From Crocinitomicaceae bacterium (lineage in GTDB: Bacteria; Bacteroidota; Bacteroidia; Flavobacteriales_D; Crocinitomicaceae), in assembly GCA_021740085.1 (NCBI GenBank), contig JAIPAL010000016.1, forward strand, positions 1 through 40,478: a DNA stretch of 40,478 bases. The letters run 5' to 3'. Every line of letters begins with the position of its first letter. Position 1 is the stretch's first letter. Shown piece after piece: positions 25,039 through 35,049 of the stretch. The position numbers and the translations under genes are program-made. The notes beneath the pieces are model-generated. The model was not told the origin of the DNA, made no database searches, and saw only the letters and a list, made by a program, of their open reading frames with translations.

Positions 25039-27426
25039 ATGGGATCAATAATACTTAATAAAGAATTTAACCCTATCATTTTTAAAAATGTAATAAAAAG
25101 GCATTGGTATAAACCATTGGTTTTATTGTGCATTGGTCTAATTACATCCTTTATTTACTTAAGATATACGAAGCAAACCTTTGAATCTACCTCTACCATT
25201 CAAGTGGTTGAAGAAGATCGAGTAAAAGATGTATTAGGCGAGCAAGGTATTTCTCAACAATCAACTGATATATCGAAAGAAGTTGAATTATTGCGATCAG
25301 ATGTCCTGTTTAGTCAAATGCTAAAGAAATTAAATCTAAACATTAGTATTTTTTCGGAAGGCCAATTACTTTCAAATGATCTTTATGGCTTCTCCCCTTT
25401 TACAATTATAGCCTACGAATTAAAAGATTCCTCGTTATGCGGTTCTAGAATAGATCTTAGAATAGAAAATAATAATAAACTGAAATTAAGTTACCAGCTT
25501 CAAGGTAAAAAGTATGATGTTTTTGGAGATTTCAATCAAAAAATTAACAATAAACATTTTGAAATTGTGCTACGCACGACTGATTTTTCTGAGGCAAAAG
25601 CAGCCATAGAGAATAACAAGATCCATTTCAACTTTAACAATCAATACACGCTTCTCAATGAGATGAAAAGTGGACTGACCGTTAATCCTTTAGATCCCAA
25701 TGCAAAAACAATTCAAATCTCCTATTCCCATAACAACCCAAAGATTTGCTTAAATGTTGTTCAAAATTTAATGGCTGTCTACCTAAACTTTGATAAAAGA
25801 AATAAACAATCAAAAACGGACCTCACCATTAATTTTATAGATCAGCAATTAGATTCACTTTCGCGAATTTTAAAAAATTCAAAAGATAGCCTTAGCGATT
25901 TTCAACGAAATGAGCGATTACCGAATATCGAAAATGTTGAAACCCAATTATCGAATAACATCAATGAACTAACTCAACGATTGTTGGAAATAAATGAGGA
26001 GATTTCAACCTTAGCCATGGTAAATAATAAGATAAGTGTTGATCCAAATCGCTTGGAAATTTACCGCCTCATCCCAGAAATGGTTGGTAAAAAAAGTTTC
26101 GAAGGGACCATTTTGCGACAGATTGAAGATTTAAATAAATTACTTGAAACTCAGGAAGACTTATTGAGGGATGTGACGCAAGAAAACAAACAAAATAAAG
26201 TCATAAACGAACGAATAAGTAATCGAATAACCTCTATAAAAAGAAGCCTCAAAATTATTGATGACCGCCTTAAAAACGACAAGGCAATGGTTCAAGGGAA
26301 AATCAATGAAATTGAAGGAAAATACTACGGTTTACCAGAAAAGAAAATGGAATTTGATCGTTTAAAATACATGGAAGAATTAAACAATAGGTATTTTTCA
26401 TTATTTACTGAAAAGAAAATTGAATACGAGTTATCCAACGCCGGTTATTCTTCATCCAATAGGATTTTAAATGAAGCAACATTACCGATAGTACCGGTGT
26501 ATCCAAAGTCTAAGTTTATCTACTTCTTTTGTTGTTTGTTTGGCCTATTAGTAGGTCTCGGATTCATCGTATTTAAGTACTTAAGTTATAATGATATCAC
26601 CACTGTTCAAGACCTTCAAACACTACTTCCTGAAAAAGCCAACATACTTGGATCAGTTCCCATTTACAATAAAAAATTAAAGTATTCGGAAATTGTCGTG
26701 AATGAATCTTCCAAATCTAGATTGGCAGAATCAATCCGAAATATTAGGTCTAATATGAGTTTCATTAATAAAGATTCCAAAGTAATTGCCGTATCGTCTT
26801 CTATATCAGGCGAAGGAAAAACATTTGTAATACTTAATCTTGCCGGCCTAATTGCAGCAAGTGGAAAAAAGACGCTCGTTATCGATTTAGATTTACGAAA
26901 GCCCAAGATTCATCATGGCTTTAAAGCAAGTAATGAAAATGGAATGAGTAATTACATTTCTGGATTAGCAAGCTTTGAAGAAGTAATTAACCATTCATCC
27001 ATAACTAATTTAGATTTTATTACCGCCGGATTAATACCTCCTAATCCATCCGAATTGATTCAAAGTGAAAATTTTCAAGCGATACTCTCCAGTTTAAAAG
27101 AAAAATACGACGTAATTCTTATTGACAATCCTCCAGTTGGGATTGTTTCGGATGGCATCCATATTTTAGCACAGGCAGACATACCGATTTATGTATTTAA
27201 AGCTAATTATTCAAAACGAGTTTTTGCTGAACGTGTAGAAGAGTTATTTAATGTTCAAAAATTAAAAAGCCTGAACGTAATTTTAAACGGAGTGCAAACC
27301 CACCAATCTATTTACGGATATGGCTACCAATATGGCTATACCTATTCTGGCTATTACTCGGATGATGAAAGTGACTTTTTTCTATACAAATGGATAAAAA
27401 AAATAAAAAATAAATGGAAAAAATAA
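25039..27426 (+). CDS. Wzc-like polysaccharide co-polymerase / bacterial tyrosine kinase
   Basis: A 795-residue inner-membrane protein. An N-terminal membrane helix (~30-47) is followed by a Wzz-type periplasmic region with long coiled coils (~270-450), a second helix (~495-512) and a cytoplasmic BY-kinase. The kinase has Walker A SGEGKT with K594, Walker A' LVIDLDLRKP, and Walker B VILIDNPPVG. The C-terminus carries the expected tyrosine cluster (YGYGYQYGYTYSGYY) for trans-autophosphorylation. It sets chain length and gates export together with the Wza-like lipoprotein. Its end overlaps the rfbC start by 13 bases. Confidence 0.94.
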   Translation: MGSIILNKEFNPIIFKNVIKRHWYKPLVLLCIGLITSFIYLRYTKQTFESTSTIQVVEEDRVKDVLGEQGISQQSTDISKEVELLRSDVLFSQMLKKLNLNISIFSEGQLLSNDLYGFSPFTIIAYELKDSSLCGSRIDLRIENNNKLKLSYQLQGKKYDVFGDFNQKINNKHFEIVLRTTDFSEAKAAIENNKIHFNFNNQYTLLNEMKSGLTVNPLDPNAKTIQISYSHNNPKICLNVVQNLMAVYLNFDKRNKQSKTDLTINFIDQQLDSLSRILKNSKDSLSDFQRNERLPNIENVETQLSNNINELTQRLLEINEEISTLAMVNNKISVDPNRLEIYRLIPEMVGKKSFEGTILRQIEDLNKLLETQEDLLRDVTQENKQNKVINERISNRITSIKRSLKIIDDRLKNDKAMVQGKINEIEGKYYGLPEKKMEFDRLKYMEELNNRYFSLFTEKKIEYELSNAGYSSSNRILNEATLPIVPVYPKSKFIYFFCCLFGLLVGLGFIVFKYLSYNDITTVQDLQTLLPEKANILGSVPIYNKKLKYSEIVVNESSKSRLAESIRNIRSNMSFINKDSKVIAVSSSISGEGKTFVILNLAGLIAASGKKTLVIDLDLRKPKIHHGFKASNENGMSNYISGLASFEEVINHSSITNLDFITAGLIPPNPSELIQSENFQAILSSLKEKYDVILIDNPPVGIVSDGIHILAQADIPIYVFKANYSKRVFAERVEELFNVQKLKSLNVILNGVQTHQSIYGYGYQYGYTYSGYYSDDESDFFLYKWIKKIKNKWKK

Positions 27427-27956
27427 CCGTGGGAATAGAAGGACTGTTGCTATTTAATCCTAAAATTTTCAAGGATGAAAGAGGTGAATTTTATGAAACA
27501 TATAATTATGAAAAATATGCTTCACAACTTCCCGATGTGAATTTTGTTCAGGACAATCTATCAAAATCACATAAAAATGTTTTACGCGGCCTTCATTTTC
27601 AACTGCCACCATTTGATCAAGGTAAATTAGTTCAAGTAATTAAAGGCCGTGCTTTAGACGTAGCTGTTGATATTAGAAAAAACAGTAAAACCTACGGACA
27701 CTATTTTAGCGTTGAACTTAGCGAAATAAACAAGATTCAATTTTGGATACCACCCGGATTTGCGCATGGATTTTTATCACTGGAAAACGATACCCTATTC
27801 GCCTATAAATGCACCAATAATTATTCTCCCGGCCATGAAAAAACAATTCTATGGAATGATTCACAACTGGCCATAGATTGGAAAGAAACTGAACCAATCG
27901 TGTCATCTAAAGATACACAAGGAATTAAATTTTCTGATTTTAACAGTCCTTTTTAA
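27414..27956 (+). CDS. rfbC: dTDP-4-dehydrorhamnose 3,5-epimerase-type cupin
   Basis: The 180-residue cupin matches RfbC: DERGEFYETY near 21-30, RGLHFQ with catalytic H61, PPGFAHGF at 113-120 and YKCTN with Y131. RfbC epimerises C3 and C5 of dTDP-4-keto-6-deoxyglucose on the way to dTDP-L-rhamnose. rfbA, rfbB and rfbD are not in the window, so either they lie elsewhere or the enzyme works on a related dTDP-sugar. Its position implies that the exported polymer contains rhamnose or a related deoxysugar. Confidence 0.92.
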   Translation: MEKITVGIEGLLLFNPKIFKDERGEFYETYNYEKYASQLPDVNFVQDNLSKSHKNVLRGLHFQLPPFDQGKLVQVIKGRALDVAVDIRKNSKTYGHYFSVELSEINKIQFWIPPGFAHGFLSLENDTLFAYKCTNNYSPGHEKTILWNDSQLAIDWKETEPIVSSKDTQGIKFSDFNSPF

Positions 27957-27959
27957 TTC

Positions 27960-29033
27960 ATGGAAAATCCAATTCACTTTCTTTTATTTTTTTCACTTGG
28001 ATTAATGTGTTGCTTAGTAATAAATCAGCTATTGCTAAGTTTTTCAGAATCATTAGGGATTAGAATAAAAAATGACATAACAGTAAGATGGAGCAATAGT
28101 TCCAAACCTTCTTTAGGAGGTATCAGTATTTTTATTGGTTTTTTTGCAGCGATAATATTTTACATGATTATTACGCCAGAAGTTAATTTATTTAGCCAAA
28201 AAGAATTTGTTTATTTATTTATTGCTGGATCGCTAGGTTTTTTAATGGGATTAGCAGACGATGCATATAATACAAAGCCCATTCTTAAATTAATTATTCA
28301 AATCACTTGTGGCCTCCTAATTTCATTCGGTGGGACATACATTAAAATTACAGATGTATTATCGATTAACATACTTTTTACGACTCTATGGGTGGTAATT
28401 CTAATGAACTCATTAAATATGCTTGACAATATGGATGGAATAACAAGCATCGTTTGTTTCTTTATTTTATCAACATGTCTCGTAGCGAATTTTGTTTTTA
28501 AAATTGATAATCACGGAGCACTGAATTTAATTTTGATCTCAATGATTGGTTCGCTAATAGGGTTCTTATTCTTTAATGTCCCACCAGCAAAGATGTTTAT
28601 GGGTGATTCTGGTAGCCAGTTCATAGGGCTAATGATTGCCTTCTTTTCAATTAAATTTCTTTGGGGAATTAATAATGCAATAGAAGGATTGAATTTTTGG
28701 CAAATAACATTAGCCGTATTAATTTGTTTCACAGCACCGTGTATTGATACATTTACGGTAGTATTGAATCGAATAAGAAACAAAAAATCTCCTTTAATTG
28801 GTGGAAAGGATCATACAACCCATCATTTAGTATATGCAGGTTACTCTGAAAAAAAAGTCTTTCTTATCTTTCTACTAATTAGTTTCTTCTCATGCATACT
28901 AACCATTTTATTACTTTGTTCTTATCAAGCAAAAATGTTTTGGGTAGCAATCCTTGGTTCGATCTGGTTTATTTTTATCTTTTATTTCCTTTACAGAAAT
29001 ACCATAAAATACAAACAAAAAAGCTCGAATTAA
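27960..29033 (+). CDS. WecA/MraY-type undecaprenyl-phosphate phosphosugar transferase
   Basis: A 357-residue polytopic membrane protein with about ten helices. The polyprenyl-phosphate transferase motifs are present: LADDAYNTKP, NMLDNMDG, FMGDSGSQF and the cytoplasmic loop DHTTHHLVYAGYSEKK. The histidine-rich last loop resembles WecA and not MraY. It should load the first sugar phosphate (probably a HexNAc-1-P) on undecaprenyl phosphate and so start repeat-unit synthesis. It follows rfbC by three bases. Confidence 0.92.
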   Translation: MENPIHFLLFFSLGLMCCLVINQLLLSFSESLGIRIKNDITVRWSNSSKPSLGGISIFIGFFAAIIFYMIITPEVNLFSQKEFVYLFIAGSLGFLMGLADDAYNTKPILKLIIQITCGLLISFGGTYIKITDVLSINILFTTLWVVILMNSLNMLDNMDGITSIVCFFILSTCLVANFVFKIDNHGALNLILISMIGSLIGFLFFNVPPAKMFMGDSGSQFIGLMIAFFSIKFLWGINNAIEGLNFWQITLAVLICFTAPCIDTFTVVLNRIRNKKSPLIGGKDHTTHHLVYAGYSEKKVFLIFLLISFFSCILTILLLCSYQAKMFWVAILGSIWFIFIFYFLYRNTIKYKQKSSN

Positions 29034-29046
29034 CTAGAAATCTTAT

Positions 29047-29961
29047 ATGATGAAAAATTGGTGCCTACTTCTATTAATATTTGTTTTAGTAAGCTGCAAA
29101 GAGGAAAAGGAAAAGAGTGCAAGTCATTATTCAGCTAAAGAATACAACCAGCTCCCTCCTATTCCTTCAACAATGGAACTTTTTGGAGAAACAATTGACC
29201 TTAGAGATGAAGATATTAGAGAGCGTTTAGACAACGAACTAATTGTAAATGCATACCTTCATAGTTCTACCACCTTAATAATAAAAAGAGCAAATAGGTA
29301 TTTTCCTGTTTTAGATCAATTGTTAAAAGACGAACAAATTCCTAGTGATTTTAAATACCTATGTGTTATTGAAAGCAATTTAACTCAAGCGATAAGTCCT
29401 GCAGGAGCAAGAGGATTTTGGCAATTTATGCCAGAAACAGCAAAAGAATATAACTTACTTATAAATCAAGAAATAGATGAGCGTTTGGATGTTCAGAGAA
29501 GCACATTGGCCGCTTGTGCTTATTTAAAAAAGGCACACGCAGAATTCAAGAACTGGATTTTAGCAGCCGCTTCCTACAATAGAGGAATGGGAGGAGTTCG
29601 TTCCGATATGAAGTCACAATACACCAATAATTATTTTGACACTGAAATGAACAATGAAACCGGTCGCTATGTTTTTAGAATTATGGCAATGAAGTTAATT
29701 CTAGAAAATCCTAAAGCTTATGGTTTTAACATTAAAGCTGCTGATTTATACCCGATTAGAAACACAAAAATAAAAACGATTAACGCACCAATACCTGATT
29801 TGGCACTATGGGCGAAGAACAATAAAGTGAATTTAAAAATTCTCAGAAGATTAAATCCTTGGTTGCTGACTAACTCACTTACAATAAAACCAATAAACTA
29901 TATCATCACCCTTCCCAATCCATCCTATAAATTAAAAAATTACGTCGAATATAAACAATGA
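29047..29961 (+). CDS. Lipoprotein lytic transglycosylase (MltD-like, GH23)
   Basis: A 304-residue envelope lipoprotein (lipobox LVSC, C17) with a soluble lytic transglycosylase domain at ~85-210. The catalytic glutamate is E109 in VIESN, followed by AISPAGARGFWQFMPETA and the AAASYNRGMGG strand. It cuts the glycan backbone of peptidoglycan, leaving 1,6-anhydro-muramic ends. There is no obvious LysM repeat in the C-terminal 95 residues, which MltD of E. coli has. Its place in the polysaccharide operon suggests it may open the wall for export or just share the promoter. The stop overlaps the uvrA start (ATGA). Confidence 0.9.
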   Translation: MMKNWCLLLLIFVLVSCKEEKEKSASHYSAKEYNQLPPIPSTMELFGETIDLRDEDIRERLDNELIVNAYLHSSTTLIIKRANRYFPVLDQLLKDEQIPSDFKYLCVIESNLTQAISPAGARGFWQFMPETAKEYNLLINQEIDERLDVQRSTLAACAYLKKAHAEFKNWILAAASYNRGMGGVRSDMKSQYTNNYFDTEMNNETGRYVFRIMAMKLILENPKAYGFNIKAADLYPIRNTKIKTINAPIPDLALWAKNNKVNLKILRRLNPWLLTNSLTIKPINYIITLPNPSYKLKNYVEYKQ

Positions 29962-32783
29962 AAACGAACGAAGAAGAAGACGATTTTATTTCTATTTATG
30001 GTGCAAAAGAACATAATCTTAAAAACATAGATTTACATATTCCAAGGAATAAACTAGTGGTTTTTACCGGCTTAAGTGGTAGCGGGAAATCATCACTCGC
30101 CTTTGACACCATATTTGCTGAAGGGCAACGCCGCTATATTGAAACATTCTCTTCCTACGTCCGTCAATTTATAGGAGGACTTGAACGCCCGGATGTAGAA
30201 AAGATTGATGGGCTTAGCCCCGTTATCGCCATAGAACAAAAAACAGTTTCAAGGTCACCAAGATCTACCGTAGGTACAATCACTGAACTTTATGATTTCT
30301 TTCGACTTTTATTTGCCAGGGCCTCCACGGCTTATTCCTTTTCCAGCGGCGAAAAAATGGTCAAATATTCTGATGACGATATTACAGATAGCATTCTAAA
30401 AGTCTACAACGGGAAGAAAATTGCACTTTTAGCCCCTAAAGTGAGAGGGAGAAAAGGGCATTACAGGGAATTATTCGAACAAATACTTAGAATTGGTTTT
30501 ACGAAAGTAAGGGTGAATGGAATCGTGCAAGATATTGTGAAAGGTATGCGCTTGGATCGCTATAAAATTCATGATATTGAGTTGGTGGTTGACCGAATAA
30601 TTGTCAATGAAAAAGACAGACAACGACTAAAAGATGCCGTACAAGTCGCGATGAAACACGGAGATGCCAGCATGATGGTGCTTGACTTAGAAACGAATAA
30701 AAGCAAGTTTTTTAGTCGCTCCTTAATGTGCCCAACAAGTGGGATTAGTTACCCGGAGCCGGAACCAAATTTATTCTCATTTAATTCCCATTATGGCGCA
30801 TGCCCAACCTGCAGCGGTTTAGGAGAAGTTAGCGCAGCTTCCATGGAAAAGATAATCCCTGATCCTTCGAAATCAATTCGAAAAGGAGGACTAGTACCAT
30901 TAGGAGAATATAAAAAAAGCTGGATCTACGATAAAATAGAGCAGCTTGTTATTACAAACGGACTGACACTTTCCACGCCACTTGCTGACTTTGACGAGGA
31001 ATTATTAAAATTAATTCTTTATGGTAATGAGGACATGGAGCTACCTGGTGACGATACTAATCTTCGATTTGAAGGTGTCATTAACTTTTTATCCAGGCAT
31101 TCAGAAGAAAGTACTGCAGGAATTCAACGTTGGGCAAATACCTTCATGTACAAAAAACCTTGCGACGCCTGTAACGGATTTCGTTTAAGAAAAGAAGCCC
31201 TACAATTTAAAATTGGGGAGCTTCACATCGGGCAAATAGCATCGATGGATTTAAAAGAACTAGCCTTATGGATAGGAAATATTGAAGCGCATTTATCAAA
31301 TGAACAAAATATCATTGCGCATGAAATTGTCAAAGAAATTCGCGCTCGTTTACAATTCATTTTAGAGGTAGGACTTGAATACCTTACCCTGAATCGTTCC
31401 TCCAAAGGTTTATCAGGAGGTGAGGCACAACGAATAAGGTTAGCTACTCAAATTGGATCTGAGTTAATCAACGTACTCTATATTTTGGATGAACCTTCCA
31501 TCGGATTACACCAAAGAGACAATTCAAAATTAATATCCTCTCTAAAAAAATTGCGAGATGCCGGAAATAGTGTTTTAGTAGTAGAACATGATAAAGAAAT
31601 GATGGAAGAAGCGGATTTCGTCGTTGATATTGGTCCCGAAGCAGGCATAAATGGCGGGAAAATAATGTATGCTGGCAATTATGCCGGAATGTTAACATCG
31701 AATAGTCTTACCTCTTCTTATCTAAACGGAGAAAAGAAAATTGACATTCCCATTAAGCGACGCGCTGGAAATGGAAAAAAAATAATTCTCAGAAAGACAA
31801 CTGGCCACAACTTAAAAAATGTAACACTAACCTTACCTTTGGGCACATTTACTTGTATTACTGGAGTATCAGGAAGCGGTAAATCATCCTTAATTAGCCA
31901 TACTCTCTACCCTATTTTACTAAAACATATCTATAATGGCGTTCGTGAGCCACTACCCTTTGAAAGTATTGAAGGATTAGAAAATATAGACAAAGTTATT
32001 GAAATAGACCAAAGTCCCATTGGAAGAACCCCGCGCTCGAATCCAGTAACTTACACAAAAGTATTTGATGACATTCGCAGTTTATTTGCCTCCTTGCCAG
32101 AATCACAGATAAGGGGCTATAAGCCAGGTCGATTTTCATTTAACGTTTCGGGAGGTAAATGCGAAACTTGCAATGGAGGAGGCATGCGTTTAATCGAAAT
32201 GAATTTTTTGCCGGATGTTTACGTTAATTGTGAAAACTGCCAAGGACAACGCTACAATAGAGAAACCATTGAAATAAAATATAAAGGCAAATCCATTGCA
32301 GATGTATTAAACATGAACATAGGCGAAGCTGTTGGTTTCTTTGAGAATTTACCAAAAATCCATAAAGTACTTAGCACATTGAACAGTGTTGGTCTAGGGT
32401 ATGTCACATTGGGACAGTCATCTACTACACTCTCAGGAGGAGAAGCACAGCGCATAAAATTGGCTAGTGAATTAACAAAAAAAGGAACGGGTAAAACCAT
32501 TTATTTACTTGATGAACCATCAACAGGTCTGCACTTTGAAGACATCAAAATGTTATTAAAAGTACTCCAACGATTAGTTGATGAAGGAAATACAGTTGTG
32601 GTGATTGAGCATAATTTGGATATAATAAAAACGGCTGATTACATAATTGACCTAGGACCTGAAGGAGGAAAAGGGGGCGGTAAAATTTGCTGTGAAGGCA
32701 CGCCAGAAATGATTGTAAAAAAACATGCGGCTACATCGCATACCGCTTACTACTTAAAAAAAGAAATGCCGAATAAAAAATAA
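29958..32783 (+). CDS. uvrA: Excinuclease ABC subunit A
   Basis: UvrA is the damage sensor of nucleotide-excision repair, a dimeric ABC ATPase. The 941-residue protein has two ATPase modules: Walker [10 protein letters not shown] (38-46) and GVSGSGKSS, two LSGGEAQRI signature segments, and Walker B with DEPSIGLH and DEPSTGLH. The second zinc module (CETC...CENC) is intact. The first is incomplete: the segment [15 protein letters not shown] has serine where a second cysteine is usual, although the later CPTC pair remains. I believe this form is common in Bacteroidota. The gene overlaps the transglycosylase by four bases and is probably transcribed from the polysaccharide operon, an unusual place for an SOS gene. 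Confidence 0.96.
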   Translation: MKTNEEEDDFISIYGAKEHNLKNIDLHIPRNKLVVFTGLSGSGKSSLAFDTIFAEGQRRYIETFSSYVRQFIGGLERPDVEKIDGLSPVIAIEQKTVSRSPRSTVGTITELYDFFRLLFARASTAYSFSSGEKMVKYSDDDITDSILKVYNGKKIALLAPKVRGRKGHYRELFEQILRIGFTKVRVNGIVQDIVKGMRLDRYKIHDIELVVDRIIVNEKDRQRLKDAVQVAMKHGDASMMVLDLETNKSKFFSRSLMCPTSGISYPEPEPNLFSFNSHYGACPTCSGLGEVSAASMEKIIPDPSKSIRKGGLVPLGEYKKSWIYDKIEQLVITNGLTLSTPLADFDEELLKLILYGNEDMELPGDDTNLRFEGVINFLSRHSEESTAGIQRWANTFMYKKPCDACNGFRLRKEALQFKIGELHIGQIASMDLKELALWIGNIEAHLSNEQNIIAHEIVKEIRARLQFILEVGLEYLTLNRSSKGLSGGEAQRIRLATQIGSELINVLYILDEPSIGLHQRDNSKLISSLKKLRDAGNSVLVVEHDKEMMEEADFVVDIGPEAGINGGKIMYAGNYAGMLTSNSLTSSYLNGEKKIDIPIKRRAGNGKKIILRKTTGHNLKNVTLTLPLGTFTCITGVSGSGKSSLISHTLYPILLKHIYNGVREPLPFESIEGLENIDKVIEIDQSPIGRTPRSNPVTYTKVFDDIRSLFASLPESQIRGYKPGRFSFNVSGGKCETCNGGGMRLIEMNFLPDVYVNCENCQGQRYNRETIEIKYKGKSIADVLNMNIGEAVGFFENLPKIHKVLSTLNSVGLGYVTLGQSSTTLSGGEAQRIKLASELTKKGTGKTIYLLDEPSTGLHFEDIKMLLKVLQRLVDEGNTVVVIEHNLDIIKTADYIIDLGPEGGKGGGKICCEGTPEMIVKKHAATSHTAYYLKKEMPNKK

Positions 32784-32797
32784 TTTTTAAAAACTGC

Positions 32798-32828
32798 CTT
32801 CAATTATATGTTAGACAAAAAATTGAAG
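32798..32828. other. Inverted repeat after uvrA
   Basis: CTTCAATT (32798-32805) and AATTGAAG (32821-32828) form an eight-base-pair dyad with a 15-base loop, followed by TAATTTT. It may be a weak terminator for the long operon or an operator for trxA; the AT-rich stem does not decide between them. Confidence 0.4.
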
Positions 32829-32867
32829 TAATTTTACACTACAAATAAAAAAATAAATCTTTATATC

Positions 32868-33188
32868 ATGGCATTAGAAATTACAGATCAGAATTTTGAT
32901 GAGTTAGTAATGAATTCAACGCAACCAGTTGTTGTAGATTTTTGGGCAGAATGGTGTGGACCATGTCGAATGATTGGACCAGTTATTGAAGACATGGCAA
33001 AGGAATTTGAAGGAAGAGCTATCATAGGTAAAGTAGACGTAGATGCTAATTCTGAAGTTTCTGCCAAGTTTGGTGTAAGAAGTATTCCTACTGTTCTTTT
33101 TATTCAAAATGGCGTTGTGGTTGATAAATCAGTTGGAGCAGTTCCAAAAGCTACACTTACTGAAAAATTAAATGCCTTGTTGTCTTAA
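32868..33188 (+). CDS. trxA: Thioredoxin
   Basis: A 106-residue cytoplasmic thioredoxin with the active site WCGPC (C30, C33), the preceding VVDFWAEW strand and the cis-proline turn SIPTVLF. It reduces protein disulfides, with electrons from thioredoxin reductase. No signal peptide. It has its own terminator directly after the stop, so it may be a single-gene unit. Confidence 0.97.
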   Translation: MALEITDQNFDELVMNSTQPVVVDFWAEWCGPCRMIGPVIEDMAKEFEGRAIIGKVDVDANSEVSAKFGVRSIPTVLFIQNGVVVDKSVGAVPKATLTEKLNALLS

Positions 33189-33197
33189 CAACCCATT

Positions 33198-33222
33198 AGC
33201 AATTAAAAATTGCTTATTTTTT
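33198..33222 (+). terminator. Intrinsic terminator after trxA
   Basis: AGCAATT (33198-33204) pairs with AATTGCT (33208-33214) around an AAA loop, and TATTTTTT follows. It ends about eight bases before the next start codon at 33230, so the following gene either depends on read-through or starts from a promoter overlapping this hairpin. Confidence 0.75.
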
Positions 33223-33229
33223 CTTCAAA

Positions 33230-33925
33230 ATGGATAATTTCTTTCGCCGCTTAAAACTTTATGGGATTGGCTTTGGCATTGGTTTAGTTTGCGTATTTCT
33301 TTTTTTTCGCAACAGGGGCTGTAATTGGCTTCCTGAAAACCGGGTAAAATCATCCATCATTGAGCGTGTAATTATTGTTCATGAAGATGAAATTTTAGCT
33401 TATAAAGCATTAGGGATAACGGATGTGCAGCTCAATAAGGTTATTCAAAATGCTTCCGTATCTTTCTCAGATAGCAAAAAAAAAGGCGAACCTAAAGCTT
33501 ATAAATTAACTGGTGAATTACCAAACGGTAAAGCAATTAATTTCATCTTAACATTACCCGATAGGAGTTTTGTATCTGAATTAAAAATTAAACCCACTAA
33601 AATTGGTCAAGTAAAAAATTCTATCAAAGGAAAAGGGTATCCAGTTCTTTTTCAAAACAACAAAGAACTTTTCTATTTAGGAACCGACAAAGAAATACTT
33701 ACGAGCTTAAAAAAAATCGGAATTATTAAAAGCGAACAATTGCTGAAGTTGATTAAGAAAAATGGCTACATTGATTATGCGAATACTACCTTTAATAGTG
33801 AAAAATCATCGCATTGTTGGGTCATTGACCAGCCAATAAATAAATTTTCAATTCAAACATCTTGGTACAAAGAAAAAATCGCATTAACATCTTTCGATTT
33901 AGAAACGCCAAAAGAAAATCCATAG
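33230..33925 (+). CDS. Single-pass membrane protein of unknown function (DUF4258-like)
   Basis: A 231-residue protein with one N-terminal membrane helix (~10-27, GIGFGIGLVCVFLFF), followed by FRNRGCNWLPENRVK. I have seen this N-terminal pattern in uncharacterised flavobacterial proteins. A compact domain (~90-120, LTGELPNGKAINFIL then LPDRSFVSELK) resembles DUF4258-type beta segments, but this is from memory. The remainder includes a helix-turn element (ILTSLKKIGIIKSEQLLKLI). It probably faces the periplasm or cytoplasm from the inner membrane. It is separated from trxA by a terminator. Confidence 0.7.
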   Translation: MDNFFRRLKLYGIGFGIGLVCVFLFFRNRGCNWLPENRVKSSIIERVIIVHEDEILAYKALGITDVQLNKVIQNASVSFSDSKKKGEPKAYKLTGELPNGKAINFILTLPDRSFVSELKIKPTKIGQVKNSIKGKGYPVLFQNNKELFYLGTDKEILTSLKKIGIIKSEQLLKLIKKNGYIDYANTTFNSEKSSHCWVIDQPINKFSIQTSWYKEKIALTSFDLETPKENP

Positions 33926-33950
33926 TTAAACAAACCAATTCATGTTAATA

Positions 33951-33987
33951 AATTAATGCGTTGAGCGATCACTACGTTTCATTAATT
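33951..33987. promoter_or_regulatory. Dyad over the lpxD promoter (candidate operator)
   Basis: AATTAATG (33951-33958) and CATTAATT (33980-33987) are perfect inverted arms, with a near-palindromic AGCGATCACT (33964-33973) at the centre. The dyad ends two bases before the -7 element of lpxD and covers the -33 region. It could instead be a hairpin ending the upstream gene. Confidence 0.45.
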
Positions 33988-33989
33988 AA

Positions 33990-33997
33990 TACTTTTG
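33990..33997 (+). promoter_or_regulatory. Candidate -7 promoter element for the lipid A operon
   Basis: TACTTTTG fits TAnnTTTG and ends four bases before ATG 34002, so the transcript would be leaderless or nearly so. No TTG stands at the usual -33 distance; the dyad described at 33951-33987 lies there. Confidence 0.55.
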
Positions 33998-34001
33998 TGA
34001 C

Positions 34002-35048
34002 ATGGAATTTTCGGCTGAACAAATCGCAGGTATATTAAATGGCGAGATCATTGGTAACCCGGCCATTATTGTAAACGGTTTAGCTAAGATAGAAGAAGGA
34101 AAAATAGGCACCTTGTCTTTTTTGTCCAATCCAAAATACGAAAGTTTTATTTATACCACCGAATCTAGTATTTGTATCGTTAATGCAAGCTTTCAACCAA
34201 GTAAATCGCTACCAAAAACATTAACCATTATTAAAGTGGCTGATGCTTATGCTTGTTTTGCTAAACTTTTGGAAGTTTATAATAGTCTCTCCAAGAAACA
34301 AGCGCTTATTGAACAACCTTCCTATATTGATACAAGCGCTAAATTAGGAGAAGGAATCTACTTAGGAGCCTTCACTTATGTGGGAAAAAACGTAGAAATT
34401 GGTGATAACTGCACCATCTATCCAAATGTATATTTAGGAGATAATGTAAAAATTGGAAAAAACACTACCCTTCATCCTAGCGTTAGTATTTATGATTCCT
34501 GCATTATTGGAGATGATTGTATCATTCATGCTGGGGTGGTAATTGGTTCCGATGGATTTGGTTTTGCGCCAGATGAAAACGGTGCCTATCAAAAAGTACC
34601 GCAAATTGGCAATGTAGTTATTGAAGATCAGGTAGAAATCGGTTCCAACTCAACGATCGATAGAGCCACCATGGGCTCAACTATTATTCGAAAAGGAGTG
34701 AAAATTGATAATCTTTGTCAATTGGCGCATAATGTTGAAGTGGGAGAAAATACGGCAATTGCTGCCCAAGTTGGTGTGGCGGGATCTGCAAAAATAGGAC
34801 GACGTGTAATGATTGGTGGACAAGCAGGAATAAGTGGACACCTCCACATTGCAGATGAAACGAAAATTGTAGCGCAATCAGGTGTACCTTCAACCGTAAA
34901 AAGAGCCACCACCTTAATGGGGTCGCCTAGTTTTCCAATTGATGATTTCAAACGATCGTTTATTGGATTTCGGAAGTTGCCCCAACTAATGAATAGAATT
35001 AGTGAATTAGAAGCAAAAATAGAAACGCTTATTTCAAAAAAAGAATAG
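34002..35048 (+). CDS. lpxD: UDP-3-O-(3-hydroxyacyl)glucosamine N-acyltransferase LpxD
   Basis: LpxD adds the N-linked 3-hydroxyacyl chain in the third step of lipid A synthesis. The 348-residue protein has an N-terminal uridine-binding domain (~1-100, [11 protein letters not shown]), a left-handed beta-helix of hexapeptide repeats (~105-310) with [10 protein letters not shown], catalytic H243 in QLAHNVEVG, and a C-terminal helix. It heads the unit lpxD - lpxC/fabZ - lpxA - RumA-like - cinA. Confidence 0.96.
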   Translation: MEFSAEQIAGILNGEIIGNPAIIVNGLAKIEEGKIGTLSFLSNPKYESFIYTTESSICIVNASFQPSKSLPKTLTIIKVADAYACFAKLLEVYNSLSKKQALIEQPSYIDTSAKLGEGIYLGAFTYVGKNVEIGDNCTIYPNVYLGDNVKIGKNTTLHPSVSIYDSCIIGDDCIIHAGVVIGSDGFGFAPDENGAYQKVPQIGNVVIEDQVEIGSNSTIDRATMGSTIIRKGVKIDNLCQLAHNVEVGENTAIAAQVGVAGSAKIGRRVMIGGQAGISGHLHIADETKIVAQSGVPSTVKRATTLMGSPSFPIDDFKRSFIGFRKLPQLMNRISELEAKIETLISKKE

Positions 35049-35049
35049 C

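Noticed and set aside
27414-27956. rfbC as a sign of a full dTDP-rhamnose cluster
   Set aside because: rfbA, rfbB and rfbD are absent from the window; only the epimerase can be supported here.
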